A stretch of DNA of 64,000 nt, taken from NCBI GenBank assembly GCA_936450465.1, contig OW388289.1:70058420-70122419 (forward strand), read 5' to 3'. Source of the stretch: Gibbula magus. Taxonomy: Eukaryota; Mollusca; Gastropoda; Trochida; Trochidae. A program made the position numbers and the translations under genes. Below the pieces are notes generated by a model. It was given only the letters and a program-made list of their open reading frames with translations, had not been told where the DNA came from and made no database searches. Of this stretch, positions 60,261 to 64,000 are shown piece by piece; position 1 is the stretch's first letter, and the number at the start of each line of letters is the position of its first letter.

Positions 60261-61338
60261 AACTAAGATTCTTATTCAACTAGTGAGCTTTATTCCCCAA
60301 AAGAACTTTTAACCTTGTGTACAGCTCGTTTAATTGTACATATAATCGAGAACTAAGAGAAGATAAATACTTGTAAACTAGCAATCGCTCAGAAAATGAG
60401 TACATAATTGATGTACATATTAAACACTTTTTTGAAATGTAAACCGGAAAAAAATAATTTCTATCCCTCGCCTCCTTTTTTTTTCAACCCATATTTTGAG
60501 ATACAGGCAAACATTTTTACATAAAAGTGCATACATACAGATGATTTACGGGGGATAATAATGTGAGAAATGCACAAACTATGCTTCACATTTTGCAAGT
60601 TTGTACGAATTGTATTATGATTGGCTCGCTCCTTATTCCAAAATTGCATTTCCTTTTAAATACAAAATACCTTCTGAATCTATAATCTTTAATTGAAAAC
60701 AGCTTCCACTTGCACATCTAGAGGGCACTGAAACAGCTTTGAAGTTTGCCTTCGTTATGCACTTGGTTGCTGAAGGCATTATTTGATTATACTTTAGTAT
60801 TCTTCAATGCATTGGCGGATATTAAACATGTTACCTTGAAAGAGTGTAACCATAGCGATAATTGGAAATATGCAAGTGGTATCGAAGTCTAGCAGCAATT
60901 CTTAAATGTGACGTATTTTCTGTGGAAACATGTAGAACCTGTGATATCAATAGAATGGTCCATTTACATGAATTCGGTTAAGCATTATGATCTTAGAGAT
61001 TCTGAGGACAATTTGAATTTATTGAAAGACTACAAGCTGCAAAATAAGGCTAATAATTAGCTGACAAGGCATCTAAAAAATTAATGCTTTATTTACTAAG
61101 TATAATTTCCTTTTGAGCAATACTTCAGACTCCTTTATAGTCGCCCATAGTTTCCTATGCTCTAAATCCCGTCTCAAATTTAAATGTTAGTTACATCGTT
61201 TTTGCAATACTGGTTACAAAATGACCGTTATAAACATAATATACAATGTCGTCATTATTTAATGTGTTGCTTACAGCGACATTATCAATCTTAATCCACG
61301 TCTCGTGAGGCATATTGATCAGACTTACACCATATTAA

Positions 61339-61709
61339 AGGCGCTGTAGCTTGTTTTTCATACTGAAATAAAGTGTTCACATTAGAATGGCCGCTCGAAA
61401 TTGGTTCAAGTCAAAGTAGAATTTTTAATACGATACCATTATAGAATGGTCAATCATCTTGCTGTTTGAACTCTAAAATGCACATAAGACCTACATTTCT
61501 ACCTCTCACAGTGAAGAGTTGTACACCACTGTTGCTTTATATTTTGCACCATTTTCTTTCAATACGAATAACTGGTTTCTATGAATACGGCTAAACGGGT
61601 CTTATAATGAGATGTTTTACCCTCTTCATAACAATATATTGTTTAAACCTAAATAATAAATAGCACATTTGAGAAATACACACTATGCAAACAACGTGCT
61701 ACAGCGCCT
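61339..61709. mobile_element. TTAA-type MITE with AGGCGCTGTAGC termini (copy B)
   Basis: Counterpart of the element at 5225-5595. It is followed by AAAGTTGCGTAGTCGTAC, which copy A lacks. Left TTAA is at 61335-61338. Because it is present in both copies, it inserted before the duplication. Confidence 0.7.
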
Positions 61710-63861
61710 CTAAAGTTGCGTAGTCGTACTTTAAATCAAATTATTGACAAAACCACGTAACGTACAAAATCGTCATGTTTACTCTTTTGTCATGATGCCA
61801 TTGCGCATCAACCGAAATAAGTTGTAAATTTCAGCGCCAGAGAATGAATCATTACAGAGTAGGGTAGAAAGAACGCAAAAAAGCCTACTTAATGCAAGGT
61901 GTCGCGGCTAAATTCATTTCAATTCAATTCATGAGGATTTACATTTTTATTTTACATGTTTCTGCACAAGATTAAAGAACTTGAATTTATCTCCAGTTCA
62001 ACCGATACCCCATGTTAAAATAAAAGTTTAAAGGGACTATAACACAAAAGCGATAAGAGAAAGTGTTTTAAAAAAAAAAAAGTTATTCCAAATATTTGTT
62101 TAAATATTATACTAATCATGATAATAGCAGTAGGTCGTCCTGACTTCTGCATGAAGACATCATGATCCAATGGAATGGCAATGGAAATGAAGTTAGCCAG
62201 GAAGTGGAACAATTAAGCTCAAACACCAGCGTTGACCCGATTGTTATTGATTAGATTTACTCTGAAATGATCACATACAACTGTTCCACATCTGAGTGAA
62301 AGCTCACTAACGAATTCACTGGTGTCAGCTAATGTCATTGTCAGATAAGGGCTAATGTTGAACTCTGACTAATTACTACAATAGATCTTAGATTATTGAC
62401 AAAAAACCTCTTCTGCTTTTTGTTTAAGGTTATATGTATCTCAGATCACAGAGGTCTTAGCACTTATTTGATCACATCCTCGGTCATGTGTCAATTGACC
62501 AGACTTGATACCTGATGGAGCCCTATTGCATGTCATGATTTCGGATATGCTAGTCATTTAATTGGCTGAAAATATCAGTAAGTAGCAAAAAAGTTAGTTG
62601 TCAGTCGGTTTTCATTCGTTTGCAGGTCGCAGGTCCAGTCGACAGAGCAGTCTAATTAGATAATCTATCTGGCTATCTTCAAACATCTTTCCAAAATCAA
62701 ACATAACAGGGTAAGTGTATGGAATATCAGAACATTAAAGGCCCGAGCTTTTGGTTTTAGGGCCAGAATAAATGACCGGTTTTTATCTTTCCTAATGAAA
62801 CGTCATAAGTTAGTATTTAAAATAACGAAGTTGCGATTTTAGGGGTAGAAAGCACATCAATGATACATGTCATCACGAACGATCTTCTTATGGACCGGGA
62901 AAAAGACGAAAATATTGACAGTTACCCTTAAATTACTTTCCCCTCAGCAATTGTCCTTTAAAAATAACAATCCTGGTTGCTACGGATCAAAATGAATTGT
63001 GTACAATTTCCTGTGAACTTATCAAAGTTTCAGCGGAAATTAAATCAATATATCCAATGACAATTACACTACATATTGCTAAGAGGAAACTGTTGAGATT
63101 GTCAATGTAAATTTTCTTTTGATATGTGATGTGTTCACATGGATGCATGATTCCTGAATTATTTACAGTGTGTTTTCATTTCCTGTCCTAAATCAAACAT
63201 CACTTATGATATAAAGTGTCTATTCCCTGAAGTGGCATATTGATTGATCATGGGGTGTTAGCTCTTTACCAAAATAAAACACTTCTTTCTTGTCATTAAA
63301 AGTGTGTAGTTGGTTACAGTTTTCTATTCTGGAGGAAATAAAGTCTTTAGTGGTTTTGTTGGGTGTTGTTGCGTTACCTCGTATACTGTTTCTGTTCTCA
63401 CAAGAAATTAACCCTGATATATATTGATGTCATTCCTGAAGTGATGTTACAATTGCTTACATGCTTTGCAAGTTTTGTATAACAAGCGATTTGAATTGCC
63501 ACATTTCCATAACAAAAACTAAATGCTGATGTGTTAACTTCTTGATTCCAAATACAGGTTTTGATTTATTGGACATCACACGAGCTTCCCCGTTCCTATA
63601 ATCTTTATAAGAGAAACATTATCCGAAGCTTTCGTGAGTTTGTTGTCTTATTAATTACGAAGAGGTATTTCATACATGTTCATGTTATACATGTTATGAC
63701 CAAACCATATCATGTCCATGTACATATTCATGTCTACACGTATACATGAATACGGTCTTTGTTATCATTATGCTGCCTTACCCAGTGATTGTGAAAGGAG
63801 CTTGTTCAATTAGACAGTCCGATACTCCGGTCACCCAGGGCTTAATGTTCCTGTCCATTTA

Positions 63862-64000
63862 CATCTATCACCTCTTAGACCTTTCATCGGGATTCTTACT
63901 TAAAGTATCTGTCATTGACTCTTGTAATGACGTGGTATACCAATGATAAGTCGTGCCATAATATGGTTATTGTGTTATGTTATGTATATATGTTTATATA
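63862..64000. other. Right flank of duplication copy B
   Basis: Unrelated to the sequence after 7884. No gene is seen; the window ends here. Confidence 0.5.

Larger units (their letters stand above)
56344..63861 (+). repeat. Segmental duplication, copy B (direct)
   Basis: Colinear with 224-7884, same orientation, offset about 56.1 kb. Copy B retains many short segments missing from copy A and lacks the retroposon at 5941-6158. Sequence outside the homology differs on both sides: LINE on the left, unrelated DNA on the right. Apart from the sub-features listed, no gene is seen. Confidence 0.93.

Noticed and set aside
224..63861. Long terminal repeats of a giant LTR element
   Set aside because: The copies are 7.6 kb, contain older MITEs and arrays, and no gag-pol coding lies between them; segmental duplication is simpler.

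Overview
This is an AT-rich stretch of animal genome with no host protein-coding gene that I can support. It is dense in decayed transposable elements, diverged tandem arrays and microsatellites. The content points to a lophotrochozoan invertebrate, most likely a mollusc. It contains several non-LTR (LINE) lineages with C-terminal CCHC fingers, a Penelope-like element with a GIY-YIG endonuclease, remnants of the 'TTTAACGCCAC...TATCACAGC' repeat type, and arrays ending in a GGAC run plus a hairpin and GATAATAAT. The species cannot be named from the sequence alone.

Layout. (1) About 224-7884 and 56344-63861 are two direct copies of a roughly 7.6 kb duplication, about 95% identical where I compared them by hand. 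Each holds a 144-145 bp tandem array, a 54 bp tandem pair, a TTAA-type MITE and long non-coding sequence. Copy A has a 200 bp retroposon flanked by an 8 bp target-site duplication that copy B lacks. (2) 7.9-11.5 kb has a repeat with AAATGGCCGCC motifs, a LINE 3' fragment (minus) and a minisatellite of 11-bp TTCGCGAA units. (3) 13-19.4 kb has a LINE 3' fragment, two retroposon tails, a small inverted pair of Penelope-type termini, a diverged short tandem array and a large Penelope palindrome with GIY-YIG coding sequence. (4) 22-24.3 kb has two LINE C-terminal fragments and a second 11-bp minisatellite in opposite orientation. (5) 28.6-37.5 kb has two arrays with 161-170 bp units, both ending in the same GGAC/hairpin structure, and a broken CR1/L2-like LINE (minus). 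(6) 42.0-46.0 kb is a 4 kb element with 12-bp inverted termini and TTAA target duplications. (7) 48.3-50 kb has a frameshifted THAP-domain relic, a TTAA MITE and a hammerhead-like Penelope tail. (8) 53.1-56.3 kb is a LINE split into an inverted 5' part and a sense 3' part, the signature of twin priming. Its 3' end lies exactly at the left edge of duplication copy B.

Nothing here works as an operon or pathway; the region is a record of insertions and rearrangements. The most notable items are the Penelope palindrome with repeated hammerhead-like tails, the twin-primed LINE at a duplication breakpoint, the filled/empty-site comparison between duplication copies, and the inverted CpG-dense minisatellite element. 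Long stretches (for example 14.2-16.2, 24.3-28.6, 37.6-39.1 and 50.0-53.1 kb) show nothing I can identify.
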